Below, in pieces: positions 32,716 to 42,076 of a DNA stretch of 64,000 nucleotides. The notes under the pieces were generated by a model. That model was not told the DNA's origin. It saw only the letters and a program-made list of their open reading frames with translations, and made no database searches. Numbering within the stretch: position 1 is the stretch's first letter; the number at the start of each line of letters is the position of its first letter. A program made the position numbers and the translations under genes. Source of the DNA: Anaerozeibacter sp031551775 (lineage in GTDB: Bacteria > Bacillota > Clostridia > Christensenellales > Aristaeellaceae); contig JAVBND010000083.1 of assembly GCA_031551775.1 (NCBI GenBank), positions 8,275 to 72,274 on the forward strand, read 5' to 3'.

Positions 32716-33765
32716 ATGAAACGAATTGGCGTATTGACATCGGGCGGCGACGCGCCCGGGATGAACGCTGCGGTGCGCGCCGTTGTGCGTGCGGGGCTTA
32801 AAAATGACGTATCGGTGATCGGTTTTAAGCGCGGCTACAACGGCCTTTTGATGCGCTCAAGCGAACAGGGCGACGATTTTTCACTCATGACTTCGCGCAG
32901 CGTGTCCGACAAAATCCATCGCGGGGGCACGTTCCTGATGACCGCGCGCTGCCTTGAATTTATAAATGAGCAGACCCAGAAAAAAGCGGTTGACAACCTG
33001 AAGAGCCTGGGCGTCGAGGGGCTGGTATGCATCGGCGGCAACGGAACCTTTGCCGGTGCGAACGCGCTCAATCAATTGGGCATGCCCACCGTCGGCGTTC
33101 CGGGAACCATCGACAATGACCTTGAATACACCGATTTCACCATCGGGTTTGATACCGCGCTCAACACCGCCTGCGAATGCGTCAACCGAATCCGCGAGAC
33201 CAGCGACTCGCACGAGCGCGCCAGCCTCATCACCGTCATGGGCCGAGATTGCGGCGATATCGCGGTCAATACCGCGCTCGCGTGCGGCGCTGAAATGGTG
33301 ATGATCCCTGAAATTCCCTGGACCATTGAGGAGATCGCGGACCGCGTCAAGTGGGGCGTCATGAAGGGCAAGCATTCCATGATCATGATCTTCGCCGAAG
33401 GCGCGGTCAAATCGCTGAGGAGCGACCTGAACCAACTGTGCGCCGCGCATGAATCGCTCAAAGAACTGAGCACGCGCCACCTGTCGGCGTTTGAGGTGGC
33501 GATGATGATCGAGGCGCTTTCGGGCCATGAGACGCGCGCGACGGTGCTGGGCTATACCCAGCGCGGCGGCAGTCCCACCGCCAACGACCGGATTCTCGCC
33601 AGCCGCCTGGGCGCGCACGCGCTCAAGCTCTTGCGCGATGACATCGGCGGGCGCGCGGTCGGCATTCGCGACAACCATCTGATCGACGTGCCGATCGAGG
33701 ATGCCACGACGGCGCGCAGTACCACCAACCGCGTGCTGGTCGATCTGATCGCGGAGCTTTCATAA
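32716..33765 (+). CDS. pfkA: 6-phosphofructokinase
   Basis: A 349-residue group A phosphofructokinase phosphorylating fructose 6-phosphate. It shows LTSGGDAPGMNA at the ATP site, PGTIDND with the catalytic aspartate, MGRDCGDIA, IPEIP and LGYTQRGGSPTA. The PGTIDND form, with glycine rather than lysine, favours ATP over pyrophosphate as phosphoryl donor. The loop that usually reads GGDGS is GGNGT here, so the magnesium-contacting aspartate is asparagine, as in some other clades. GAGAGGGG precedes the ATG. One base separates its stop from the methyltransferase gene. Confidence 0.94.
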   Translation: MKRIGVLTSGGDAPGMNAAVRAVVRAGLKNDVSVIGFKRGYNGLLMRSSEQGDDFSLMTSRSVSDKIHRGGTFLMTARCLEFINEQTQKKAVDNLKSLGVEGLVCIGGNGTFAGANALNQLGMPTVGVPGTIDNDLEYTDFTIGFDTALNTACECVNRIRETSDSHERASLITVMGRDCGDIAVNTALACGAEMVMIPEIPWTIEEIADRVKWGVMKGKHSMIMIFAEGAVKSLRSDLNQLCAAHESLKELSTRHLSAFEVAMMIEALSGHETRATVLGYTQRGGSPTANDRILASRLGAHALKLLRDDIGGRAVGIRDNHLIDVPIEDATTARSTTNRVLVDLIAELS

Positions 33766-33766
33766 A

Positions 33767-35062
33767 ATGGAAGTCGAAATCACCGGCGTTGGATCGGAGC
33801 TTCAGGGCGTCGGGCGCGGGGATGACGGACGCGCCGTATTCGTGCCCGGCGCGCTTCCGGGCGAGCGGGTTGATGTCAAGATTACACGGGAAAAGCCGCG
33901 CTTCCTTGAGGCGCGGCTGACTTGCGTCACGCGCTCTTCGCCAAGGCGCGTAAAGGGCGCCTGTCCATATGCGCAGATGTGCGGCGGGTGCGCCGCCATG
34001 CACATGGACTACGCATACACGCTTGAACTGAAACGAAAAAAGGTCGAGGATGTGCTGAGCCGTGTGGGTGGGTTTTCTCAAGCGGAAGCACTGAACGTCG
34101 TTGCCATGGACCCCAACGTCCGCACGCGCAACAAGGCGGAGTACGCGATCTCTTCGGGCGCCATTGGCCTGCGCGAAGCGGACGGGCACGTGGTTATTGA
34201 GGTGGAGGACTGCCTGTTGCAGCATGAAGCGAGTATTGCCGCCATGCAAGCCGCGCGCGCGTGGCTTCGCACGGTGAAAACGCGGTTTGAAGGCTACCTG
34301 GTGACGCGCGTGACGCGCTCGGGCGAAGTCATGTGCGTGCTGTCCTCTGACCGCCCCATCGATGTGAAGGCATTGGCCGAGCGGCTCTTCGCGGACGTTC
34401 GGGGCATGGCGTCGTTTTATCGCTTGCAGTTAAACCCCAGGCCCGCCCACGCGCTTGACGGCTTCTGTCAATGGATCGAAGGGGAAAAGACGCTGACCGA
34501 AACGCTTTCGGGTCTGTCCTTGCGCATGTCGCCGCAATCGTTTTTCCAGGTGAACACGGCGGGGGCCGAAGCGCTGTACTCGGCGGCGCTTGACGCGGCG
34601 CATCTGACCGGAAACGAGACGGTGCTCGACGCTTACTGCGGCGCGGGTGCGATTACACTGATGATGGCGCGGGCGGCCGGCCGCGCGGTGGGCGTTGAGA
34701 TAGTCGCCCCGGCGGTCGGCGATGCGCGCTTCAACGCCCGGGTGAACGCGCTTGAGGGGAAGACCCAATTCGTGCTGGGCGACGCGGCGCGTTTCGTCCG
34801 GGAGCAGGCGGGCAAAGGCTTTCGCCCGGATGTGCTGTCGGTGGACCCACCCAGAAAGGGCGTGGACGAGGCGCTGATCGAGGATGCGCGAAAGGCCGGG
34901 ATCGGGCGCGTCATCTATGTGTCCTGCGATCCCGCTACCCTTGCGCGCGACCTCAAGCGCCTGTGCGCGGGCGGGCGATATGAAGTCTCCACGGTTCAGC
35001 CGGTCGATATGTTCCCGTGGACCCATCACGTTGAGGCGGTCGTCGGCCTGTCCGCTACATGA
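33767..35062 (+). CDS. RNA (uracil-C5) methyltransferase, RlmD/RumA-like
   Basis: A 431-residue SAM-dependent enzyme. An N-terminal TRAM domain is followed by a cysteine cluster, CPYAQMCGGC, with a further cysteine near residue 150 (EVEDCLL), which likely binds a 4Fe-4S cluster. The methyltransferase domain has SPQSFFQVN, VLDAYCGAGAITL, DPPRKGVD and YVSCDPATLARDL, where the cysteine is the nucleophile. Such enzymes make 5-methyluridine in 23S rRNA or tRNA; the exact target is not readable. It follows pfkA directly. Confidence 0.93.
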   Translation: MEVEITGVGSELQGVGRGDDGRAVFVPGALPGERVDVKITREKPRFLEARLTCVTRSSPRRVKGACPYAQMCGGCAAMHMDYAYTLELKRKKVEDVLSRVGGFSQAEALNVVAMDPNVRTRNKAEYAISSGAIGLREADGHVVIEVEDCLLQHEASIAAMQAARAWLRTVKTRFEGYLVTRVTRSGEVMCVLSSDRPIDVKALAERLFADVRGMASFYRLQLNPRPAHALDGFCQWIEGEKTLTETLSGLSLRMSPQSFFQVNTAGAEALYSAALDAAHLTGNETVLDAYCGAGAITLMMARAAGRAVGVEIVAPAVGDARFNARVNALEGKTQFVLGDAARFVREQAGKGFRPDVLSVDPPRKGVDEALIEDARKAGIGRVIYVSCDPATLARDLKRLCAGGRYEVSTVQPVDMFPWTHHVEAVVGLSAT

Positions 35063-35108
35063 CGGCGGGTTAAACGAAAATTTATATTGGATATACAAAA
35101 GTATGCCA

Positions 35109-35137
35109 TTGACGGCCATGGACGGTGCTGTTAAAAT
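35109..35137 (+). promoter_or_regulatory. Promoter of the hybrid kinase gene
   Basis: TTGACG (35109-35114), 17 bases, TAAAAT (35132-35137). Confidence 0.6.
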
Positions 35138-35286
35138 AAGGTTATTGCCTCCTCCGGTTACAAGCGAATGGTTACTTTTCTTGAAAGGATGAATGCAAAA
35201 TAGAAAAGACACCTCAATCGAATCTGTTTATCCACGATGTCTTTGCAAAGTCCCAGGATGTAATCTTTTTTGCGCTTGATAAAAAT

Positions 35287-38121
35287 ATGAAGATGATTTA
35301 TGCCAACGATTTGTACAAGCGCATGGCTGGCATAAATCTTGAGGTCGGAGACGCTTTCCCCGCGGACACAATCTATGATGAAACGCAGCGGAGCGGCTGT
35401 TTCAAAGACGCATTTCAAACGGTTTTTTCCGGGGAAACGCTTTCGGGAGAAATCTGTATTCGCGGCGCGGATGGAAACAAAATCCCCGTTCGGTACAATG
35501 CCTTCCCGGTTACGGATTCTGACGGGAAGGTGGTTGCGTTTGCGTCGCTGGGCTTTAGCGTCAAATATTTATCGCGGCTGGGCTTTGGCCTGGTTATGCA
35601 CGACATAACCGACCGGCTGAAGAGCGAAGCGGCAAATGCGCGGTTGGAGCTTGCACTGGAACTCGCGAGCGCCGGAACTTGGGAGATCGCTGTCCATGAC
35701 AAGCTTCTGCATTATGGAGAACGTTTCCGCAAAATGCTGCGCCTTCCGCCGCCCCCGATCACCGTAGAGCAATGGGCGGATCATATTTCCCGGATTGCTG
35801 AGCCGGAACGGTTTCAAGGCATGATCGACTATTTGCGCCATGGTTTTGACGGCAGCCGGTCAAGCGACTATAAAAACATGTTGTTCAGATTCCCGGACGG
35901 AAGCTTTACTTATACCAACTGCACGGCGCGGACGTACTACGACGCGCAAGGCAATCCTGAACGCATTGTGGGCGTCACCTGGGACGTAACGCAAGATGTT
36001 CTCGAACACAAAGCGTTTGAGGAGATAAAGGAGAAGCAGCTTGCATCGCAGGAGTTTATCACCAACTTCTGCGTTCCGTTTGCCCAGCCCAACGATGATT
36101 TTGGAGCGTTGATTGACAACGCCATCGTCGCGTTAAGGGTATTCTTCAAGGCGGATCGCGTGTCAGTCTATGAATTTCAGGAAGACAGATCGCTTTTGTG
36201 CACATATTCCACCAAGGCTGACGAAGCTGTGCCCGATATCATCGGCTACAGCTTTGCCTATGACGATATGGCGTCGCTCTATCAAGAGATGGAGGGTTTG
36301 CCCTATTATTACCGGCGCACGACGGAAAAGCTCTACAGGGATCATCCGACAATAGCGATCGGCGCCAAAAGCATATGCTACATACCCACCATTATCCAGG
36401 GCGTCGTGTCCGGCTACCTTGTGCTGACCACGTACAAGGAACATGCGAATTGGGCTGATACTGAGTTCAAGCCCGCCACGATGGCCAGTTCCATCATCGC
36501 CGGCGCATATTCCATTCGAAAACGGGATGAGGAAATTAAAAAAGCGACGAAGGAAGCGCAAAGCGCGAGTGTTGCCAAGAGTCAATTCATGGCGAATATG
36601 AGCCATGAAATCAGAACGCCGATGAACGCCATCATCGGTATGGTCAAGTTGGCCGAAAAGGTTCATTCGGTTGACAAAGTCAAATACTATCTTGACGAAA
36701 TCAAGAACGCTTCGGCGCATTTGATGAGCATCATCAACGATATTCTCGATATTTCCAAGATTGAATCCAGCAAATTGAGCCTCAATTCCAATGTCTTCAG
36801 TATGGAGCAAACCATCGTCAAGTCATGTTCGATGATTGCGCTGAGCATGACGGAGAAGAACATTCGCTTTACCGTCAGCGGCGGGGAACACTTGCATTTG
36901 CGCTACATGGGAGACGACGTGCGCATATCCCAAATCTTGACCAACCTTTTGTCAAACGCGGTAAAGTTTACGCCGGAAGGCGGCAAGGTCTCCCTTGATG
37001 TCGATGAAATTGCGCGCGAGCGGGGCAAGGCCACCATCCGCATTGTCATTTCCGATACAGGGATCGGCATGAGCCGTGAGCAGCAGGCACGCGTCTTCAA
37101 TGCTTTCGAGCAGGCGGACGGGAGCATTTCCCGAAAATTTGGCGGGACAGGGATTGGACTGGCCATCAGCCGGTCGTTTGCGGAAATGATGGGGGGCTCA
37201 CTGACCGTCCGATCGGAACTTGGCAAGGGATCGGCGTTTACGGTAATCATTGACCTGGAGTGCGCGGACAAGGAAGAGGAGCGGGTATTCAACAACATTC
37301 GAAATCAGTTGGCGGATTCGAGGGTACTCTTGCTGTCGGCGGACGAAGCGGTCATTTCGCGCTTGGGAATGTGCGCGAAGGGGTTTGGGATTGCGCTTGA
37401 CTGCGCGCGCGCACCCGCTGACGCCGTGAACATGCTGACGGAAGCGGAGGGGGACGGCAATCCCTACGACGCGGTATTTCTCGACGCGTCGCTTCGCCCG
37501 GCCGGGGATCAACTTGACGCGTACACGCGCTTTGTGCGGATGCTTGATGTACGCAAGGCCATTGCGCTCATAGCGTACAACACTTGGACGGCGGTCAAGC
37601 GCGGCGCGCGGATCGGGAACATTGAAGATTATCTGGAACAGCCGTTTTTTGCCTGGTCGTTCTACAATACCGTGATGAAGGTCGCGCGCAACGTCAAGAC
37701 CTACGGTTTGCAGGAAGCTTCGCAAACAGCCGATTATTCGAACATCACGATGCTCCTTGCCGAAGATATCGAGATCAACAGCGAAATCCTTAAAGCTTCG
37801 CTCGAATTCACGAACATCAATGTGGATGTTGCCAAAGACGGCGCAATGGCGGTGGAGATGTTCAGCTCGAACCCCGACAAGTACGATATCATCCTGATGG
37901 ATATCCAAATGCCGATCATGAACGGCCTGGAGGCGACGCGCGCGATTCGCATGCTGCCCGCGTTAAAGGCCAGGACGGTTCCGATCATCGCCATGACGGC
38001 CAACGTATTCCGAGAGGATGTAGACGCGTGCCTGGACGCCGGCATGAACGACCACCTGGGCAAGCCCATCGACGTACAGGCGATTGTCTCGAAGATTGGC
38101 AAGTACACGAAAATGATTTGA
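35287..38121 (+). CDS. Cytosolic hybrid histidine kinase (PAS-PAS-GAF-HisKA-HATPase-REC-REC)
   Basis: A 944-residue soluble sensor kinase; no membrane helix is visible. Two PAS-like domains (about 1-110 and 115-245), a GAF-like domain (260-420), HisKA with H440 in MSHEIRTPMN, HATPase with GGTGIGLAIS (from 618), a degenerate receiver (about 680-800, VFLDASLRP kept but the usual lysine replaced) and an intact receiver with D872 in LMDIQMP and a GKPID lysine. Protein-like sequence continues in frame upstream of the ATG to about 35185 (VFAKSQDVIFFALDKN before the ATG), so the true start is probably 5' of 35287 although no ATG, GTG or TTG exists there. It has no partner regulator nearby. Confidence 0.88.
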   Translation: MKMIYANDLYKRMAGINLEVGDAFPADTIYDETQRSGCFKDAFQTVFSGETLSGEICIRGADGNKIPVRYNAFPVTDSDGKVVAFASLGFSVKYLSRLGFGLVMHDITDRLKSEAANARLELALELASAGTWEIAVHDKLLHYGERFRKMLRLPPPPITVEQWADHISRIAEPERFQGMIDYLRHGFDGSRSSDYKNMLFRFPDGSFTYTNCTARTYYDAQGNPERIVGVTWDVTQDVLEHKAFEEIKEKQLASQEFITNFCVPFAQPNDDFGALIDNAIVALRVFFKADRVSVYEFQEDRSLLCTYSTKADEAVPDIIGYSFAYDDMASLYQEMEGLPYYYRRTTEKLYRDHPTIAIGAKSICYIPTIIQGVVSGYLVLTTYKEHANWADTEFKPATMASSIIAGAYSIRKRDEEIKKATKEAQSASVAKSQFMANMSHEIRTPMNAIIGMVKLAEKVHSVDKVKYYLDEIKNASAHLMSIINDILDISKIESSKLSLNSNVFSMEQTIVKSCSMIALSMTEKNIRFTVSGGEHLHLRYMGDDVRISQILTNLLSNAVKFTPEGGKVSLDVDEIARERGKATIRIVISDTGIGMSREQQARVFNAFEQADGSISRKFGGTGIGLAISRSFAEMMGGSLTVRSELGKGSAFTVIIDLECADKEEERVFNNIRNQLADSRVLLLSADEAVISRLGMCAKGFGIALDCARAPADAVNMLTEAEGDGNPYDAVFLDASLRPAGDQLDAYTRFVRMLDVRKAIALIAYNTWTAVKRGARIGNIEDYLEQPFFAWSFYNTVMKVARNVKTYGLQEASQTADYSNITMLLAEDIEINSEILKASLEFTNINVDVAKDGAMAVEMFSSNPDKYDIILMDIQMPIMNGLEATRAIRMLPALKARTVPIIAMTANVFREDVDACLDAGMNDHLGKPIDVQAIVSKIGKYTKMI

Positions 38122-38231
38122 CTCGCGCAAAATGAAAACCGCCCCGCGTTCGCGAACGAAGCGGCAATCTCGCCTGTCCCGCAAAACCGCCTTGCGAACT
38201 GCGGGGCAAGCGGATACGAAGGCGGTTAGGC

Positions 38232-38269
38232 GAAAAACAAGGGTCCAGGGGAATTGCCCTGTGACCCTT
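38232..38269 (-). terminator. Terminator of the patB operon
   Basis: On the minus strand GGGTC and GACCC arms with an inner CAGGG/CCCTG stem are followed by TTGTTTTT. It lies 10 bases past the patB stop, between convergent genes. Confidence 0.75.
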
Positions 38270-38277
38270 TGAAATGC

Positions 38278-39450
38278 CTAAAAACGCGCCGCGAACGCCG
38301 CCTTGAGCCGCGCGAGCGCTTCTAAAAGCACATGCCTTGGCAGCGCCAGATTCCACCGCTCGAACCCCGCGCCTTCTTCGCCGAAGATGTAGCCTTCGTC
38401 GAGGATCAGCCTTGCGTCCTCGCGCATAAACTGCTCAAGCGCCGCCGCGTCAAGCCCCATCTTCCTGAAATCGGTCCAGGCCAGGTACGTCCCTTCCATG
38501 GGGTAAAGCTTCACAAAGGGCATGTTCTCCTTCAAGAACGCATCCAGCACCTCGTAATTCCCGCGCACATACCGAAGAACCGCATCAAGCCAATCCTCGC
38601 CTGCGTTGTAGGCCGCGATGGTTGCGGCGTGCCCGAAATAGGAGATGTTGTCAAACCCGTCTATGCGCGAGCGCAAACCAAACGTCTCCCTGAGCGCTTT
38701 ATTGAAAATGAGCGCGTTCGCGTTTTGCAGGCCCGGCACGTTGAAGGTTTTGCTCGGCGCGTTTAAGGTCACGGAACCATGACGCGCTTCTTCCGACAGC
38801 GCGGGGAACGCCACGTGACGCCCGCCTTCCACGAGGTCGGCGTGTATTTCGTCTGAAACGACGAGCACGCCGTTGCTGCGCGCGATGTCAAACACCCTTT
38901 GAAGTTCCGCGCGCGTCCAAACGCGGCCCACCGGGTTGTGCGGCGAACACAGCAGCATCAGCTTTGTATCCGGCTTTTTCGCCGCGCGCTCAAGGGATTC
39001 ATAGTCCATCTCGTAGCCGCCCTCGGCCAAAGTCAGCGGGCATTTCTCGACGCGTCGCCTGTTGAGCTCGATGCTGGCGGCGAAGGGATGGTAGACCGGC
39101 GTTTGAATGATGACGCCGTCGCCGGGCTCGGTGAACGCGCGGATTGCAATCGCGACGGCGGGCACGACGCCTGACACGTGCAGGATATCATCGCGCGTAA
39201 CTTCAAGGCCGTGCCGCTTCATCATCCAACCGGCGACCGCCTCATAATACGCGTCCGTCGCGTCGGTATAACCGTAGATGCCATGCTGCGCCGCGCGCAC
39301 GACCGCTTCTCTTACGCAGGGCGGGGCAGCCAGTTCCATATCGGCCACCGACATCGCCACGATGCCCAGTCGCTTCTCTTCCTCGGTCCGCCGCTCCCAT
39401 TTGCACGAGCCTGTGCCCGTGCGGTCGATCAATGTGTCAAAATCGTACAT
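38278..39450 (-). CDS. PatB/MalY-type PLP aminotransferase (C-S lyase)
   Basis: A 390-residue fold-type I PLP enzyme. The start region YDFDTLIDRTGTGSCKW and VAMSVADMEL are typical of the PatB/MalY subgroup; SPHNPVGRVWT, VVSDEIHADLV and APSKTFNVPGLQ with the PLP lysine follow. PatB enzymes cleave cystathionine, and MalY both does that and modulates the maltose regulator. Length is standard. GGGAGG precedes the ATG. It is the last gene of a three-gene minus-strand unit with an Fe-S aldo-keto reductase and a secreted protein. Confidence 0.92.
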   Translation of the reverse strand: MYDFDTLIDRTGTGSCKWERRTEEEKRLGIVAMSVADMELAAPPCVREAVVRAAQHGIYGYTDATDAYYEAVAGWMMKRHGLEVTRDDILHVSGVVPAVAIAIRAFTEPGDGVIIQTPVYHPFAASIELNRRRVEKCPLTLAEGGYEMDYESLERAAKKPDTKLMLLCSPHNPVGRVWTRAELQRVFDIARSNGVLVVSDEIHADLVEGGRHVAFPALSEEARHGSVTLNAPSKTFNVPGLQNANALIFNKALRETFGLRSRIDGFDNISYFGHAATIAAYNAGEDWLDAVLRYVRGNYEVLDAFLKENMPFVKLYPMEGTYLAWTDFRKMGLDAAALEQFMREDARLILDEGYIFGEEGAGFERWNLALPRHVLLEALARLKAAFAARF

Positions 39451-39462
39451 ATGGGTCCTCCC

Positions 39463-40578
39463 TTATGCGAACACTTCCGCGGATTGCCTGAGCCATTGCG
39501 TGATTTTCAAATGCTGCGGGCAGGCCTTTTCACACGCGCCGCACGCAATGCAGTCATCGGGGCCCGATTCGAGCGTAGCGAAATGGTAAAGGCTGTTGAC
39601 GGACGGATTGATTCCGTAGACCATGCTCGCGTTCAGCGCGTCCATGATGCTTGGGATGCCAATCGACTTCGGGCAGCCTTCCAGGCAATACCCGCACCCT
39701 GTGCAGCCTGTGACTTCTGTGGCGCTGAGCGCCTCGGCCGCGCGGTCCAGCGCCGCCTGCTCGGTTCGGGTGATCGGAGCAAAGTTTGAAAACAAACGGA
39801 CATTTTCCTCGAGCTGCGCAAAAGTAGACATGCCGCTGAGCACCATCTCAACGCCCGGAAGCGTTGCGGCATACCGGAGCGCCCAAGCGGCCGGGGGCAG
39901 GTTGGGGCGGGCCTTCCGAAGCGCCGCATTGGCCGCGTCCGGCAGGCTCGCCAAGAGTCCGCCCTTGATCGGCTCCATCGCGACGACGGGCAGCTTGCGC
40001 TCCGCGCAGGCTTCGTAGCACAGATGGGACTGGACGACGCTCGACTCCCAGTCGGCGTAGTTGATCTGCAACTGCACGAATTCGACCTCCGGATGCCGAT
40101 CCAGAATTCGCTTTAGCACATCGGCGCTGTCGTGAAAGGAAAAGCCAATCTTGCGGATCAGGCCCTTGTCCTTCATGCGCGCGAAGAAACGCCAGATGTT
40201 TTGCGCTTCCATCTTTTGCGCGCTCTCATGATCAAGCGCGTGCGCGAGGTAGCGGTCAAAATACCCGGCGCCCGTGCGCGAGAGCTGGGTATCGAAGATG
40301 GGGCGTATGTCCTCTTCGCTTTCACTCGCCCATACGGGAAACTTGTCCGCGATTTCAAGCGCCGCGCGCGCGTAGCGCTGCGTGAGCGCGTCGCGCACGG
40401 CCACTTCACTCGCCCCGTACAGGTAGGCCCACGCCGTGTCAAAGTAGCGGTACCCCGCCTTGACAAAGTGATCGACCATCGCCTTCACTTGCTCCATATC
40501 GAGCTGAACGCCTGCCGACATGGGCAGGCGCATCAGTCCGAAGCCAAGCTTGGGCGAAAAAGACGCCGCTTGCTTCAT
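39463..40578 (-). CDS. Aldo/keto reductase with C-terminal 4Fe-4S domain
   Basis: A 371-residue protein. The first 270 residues form an AKR barrel (FGLMRLPMS, YRYFDTAWAYLYGASE containing the conserved Asp and Tyr, KFPVW in which the AKR lysine is expected). The C-terminus carries ferredoxin-like motifs CTGCGYCLEGCP and CIACGACEKACP, giving up to two 4Fe-4S clusters. This type is common in anaerobes, where electrons probably pass between clusters and substrate. GGGAGA precedes the ATG at longer spacing. Substrate unknown. Confidence 0.93.
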   Translation of the reverse strand: MKQAASFSPKLGFGLMRLPMSAGVQLDMEQVKAMVDHFVKAGYRYFDTAWAYLYGASEVAVRDALTQRYARAALEIADKFPVWASESEEDIRPIFDTQLSRTGAGYFDRYLAHALDHESAQKMEAQNIWRFFARMKDKGLIRKIGFSFHDSADVLKRILDRHPEVEFVQLQINYADWESSVVQSHLCYEACAERKLPVVAMEPIKGGLLASLPDAANAALRKARPNLPPAAWALRYAATLPGVEMVLSGMSTFAQLEENVRLFSNFAPITRTEQAALDRAAEALSATEVTGCTGCGYCLEGCPKSIGIPSIMDALNASMVYGINPSVNSLYHFATLESGPDDCIACGACEKACPQHLKITQWLRQSAEVFA

Positions 40579-40610
40579 AAAATATGTTTTCTCCCTGTCG
40601 ATATCAAACC

Positions 40611-41921
40611 TCAGTACATGTTGCCCAGAATCAGCGTCTGGACGCCCGGAACCTGCATCAGCGCGCCCAGCGCCTGCATGAGCACGGTTTGCGCCTCGGT
40701 TCCAAGCGTATCTATGTCGTCCTGGGTAAGATTGCTCACGTCGATCGGTTCGTAACCGGCCAGGCGCGGCTCGATCACGTCGCCGCTTCCGTTGAAGCCC
40801 AGGCCGATGCGCGCGTTTACGGTCTCGTAATTGTCGATCATCGAGAACGCCAGAACGCCGTCCATGCCGCCCTCGGTCTTCTGGGCATCGTACTTGAGGG
40901 TGAGCGCGGTGTTTCCGGGGGCGTTCACGGTCAGGGCGTAGCGCGCGCTCGCATCATTCGTCAGGGCGGTCGCGCCCATGCGCACATCGGTGATGCCGTC
41001 GCCGACGGTGAGCTGGAGCGTGTACGCGGTTCCATCTTCCTTCGCTTCCGGCCAGCCGACCAGTTGCAGCTTGACGGCTTCGTCCTCAACCGTCATGGTC
41101 AGATCGCAAAACACGTTGACCGAGCCGTCCACCACCGTAGAGGGCGTGACCATGTAATCGCCGTTCATCGCGATGCCGTGCGCGCCGTCCATGTTGAGCT
41201 TCAAGAAGGCGGTGTTTTCTTCGGGCGTATAGCCCTGCATGATGAGCGTCAGGTCGTTCATTTCATCGCCCATGGCCAGGTGATAGACCACCTCGGCGCG
41301 CACGTGCGCTTCGCTGTCGTCGATCCACACGGTCGCATCGGCGCTGATTTCGGGGGTTTCGTCCATGGTCAGGTTCATGGCTTTGAATATTTCCGTAAAC
41401 TGATCTTTTGAGATGGTGAAGGTCTGCTTGTTGGCGGGCAGTTTGCCGCCGCCGTAGAACTCCACTTCCTCGCGGCCCGCGTCCACCATTTCAACGGTAC
41501 CGACCAATGCGGTTATTTTGCCCAGCGGGTTTGAATCCTCTGAACCCATGAGATTTTCGACGGAGAAGCCTTGCTGCGCAAGCATTTCCGCCGGGATGGT
41601 GATCGAGTGCTGCATGCCGGAAAGCGCCGCGTTGGCGCCCAGAGCGTCGATGAGAAGGCTCCCGCTGAGCGCGTTTGTGCCGTTGGCGGTCAGGTGCGCG
41701 ACCATGGCCAGCATGCCCTCCTCGACCGTGCCCTCAAGGCCGAGCGACAGGCCCGTCAGGTCAACGACGGTCATCGGCTTGTCCGCGCCGGTCGCGCCCA
41801 CCTCAAAATACGGGTCGCTCACCGTCAGCGCAAAATTCTTGTACGCGATTTCCTCGGCCAGCGCAGCAAGGGGCAGCGCCAGCAGGCACATGGTCATAAG
41901 CAAAGCCAGCAGTTTCTTCAC
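40611..41921 (-). CDS. Secreted protein of unknown function
   Basis: A 436-residue protein starting at GTG behind AAGGAGTG. Residues 1-22 form a signal peptide (MKKLLALLMTM core, LAALAEE end) with no lipobox. The mature part is acidic and rich in alternating polar/hydrophobic stretches suggesting beta structure, such as LTLIMQGYTPEENTAFLKLN and YTLQLTVGDGITDVRMG, with a C-terminal helix (TLGTEAQTVLMQALGALMQ). I recognise no family. It heads an operon with a Fe-S aldo-keto reductase and patB, driven by a clear promoter. It may be an extracellular binding protein, but no ligand can be named. Confidence 0.7.
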   Translation of the reverse strand: MKKLLALLMTMCLLALPLAALAEEIAYKNFALTVSDPYFEVGATGADKPMTVVDLTGLSLGLEGTVEEGMLAMVAHLTANGTNALSGSLLIDALGANAALSGMQHSITIPAEMLAQQGFSVENLMGSEDSNPLGKITALVGTVEMVDAGREEVEFYGGGKLPANKQTFTISKDQFTEIFKAMNLTMDETPEISADATVWIDDSEAHVRAEVVYHLAMGDEMNDLTLIMQGYTPEENTAFLKLNMDGAHGIAMNGDYMVTPSTVVDGSVNVFCDLTMTVEDEAVKLQLVGWPEAKEDGTAYTLQLTVGDGITDVRMGATALTNDASARYALTVNAPGNTALTLKYDAQKTEGGMDGVLAFSMIDNYETVNARIGLGFNGSGDVIEPRLAGYEPIDVSNLTQDDIDTLGTEAQTVLMQALGALMQVPGVQTLILGNMY

Positions 41922-41968
41922 GGATATTCACTCCTTACGTTATTTCTGAATCCAACATCGGTTGCTCT

Positions 41969-41997
41969 ATTGTATCAAATATATTGCGATTATTCAA
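41969..41997 (-). promoter_or_regulatory. Promoter of the secreted protein-AKR-patB unit
   Basis: On the minus strand: TTGAAT, 17 bases, TACAAT, about 48 bases before the start codon. Confidence 0.7.
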
Positions 41998-42010
41998 GCA
42001 TCAATTCAGC

Positions 42011-42039
42011 GTGACAAATAAGGCTTGCCGTGGTATGAT
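42011..42039 (+). promoter_or_regulatory. Promoter of capEFG
   Basis: GTGACA (42011-42016), 17 bases, TATGAT (42034-42039). It is back to back with the divergent promoter at 41969-41997. Confidence 0.75.
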
Positions 42040-42076
42040 AAGAAACGGTTTAATGCCTTTCTACAGGAGTGATACC

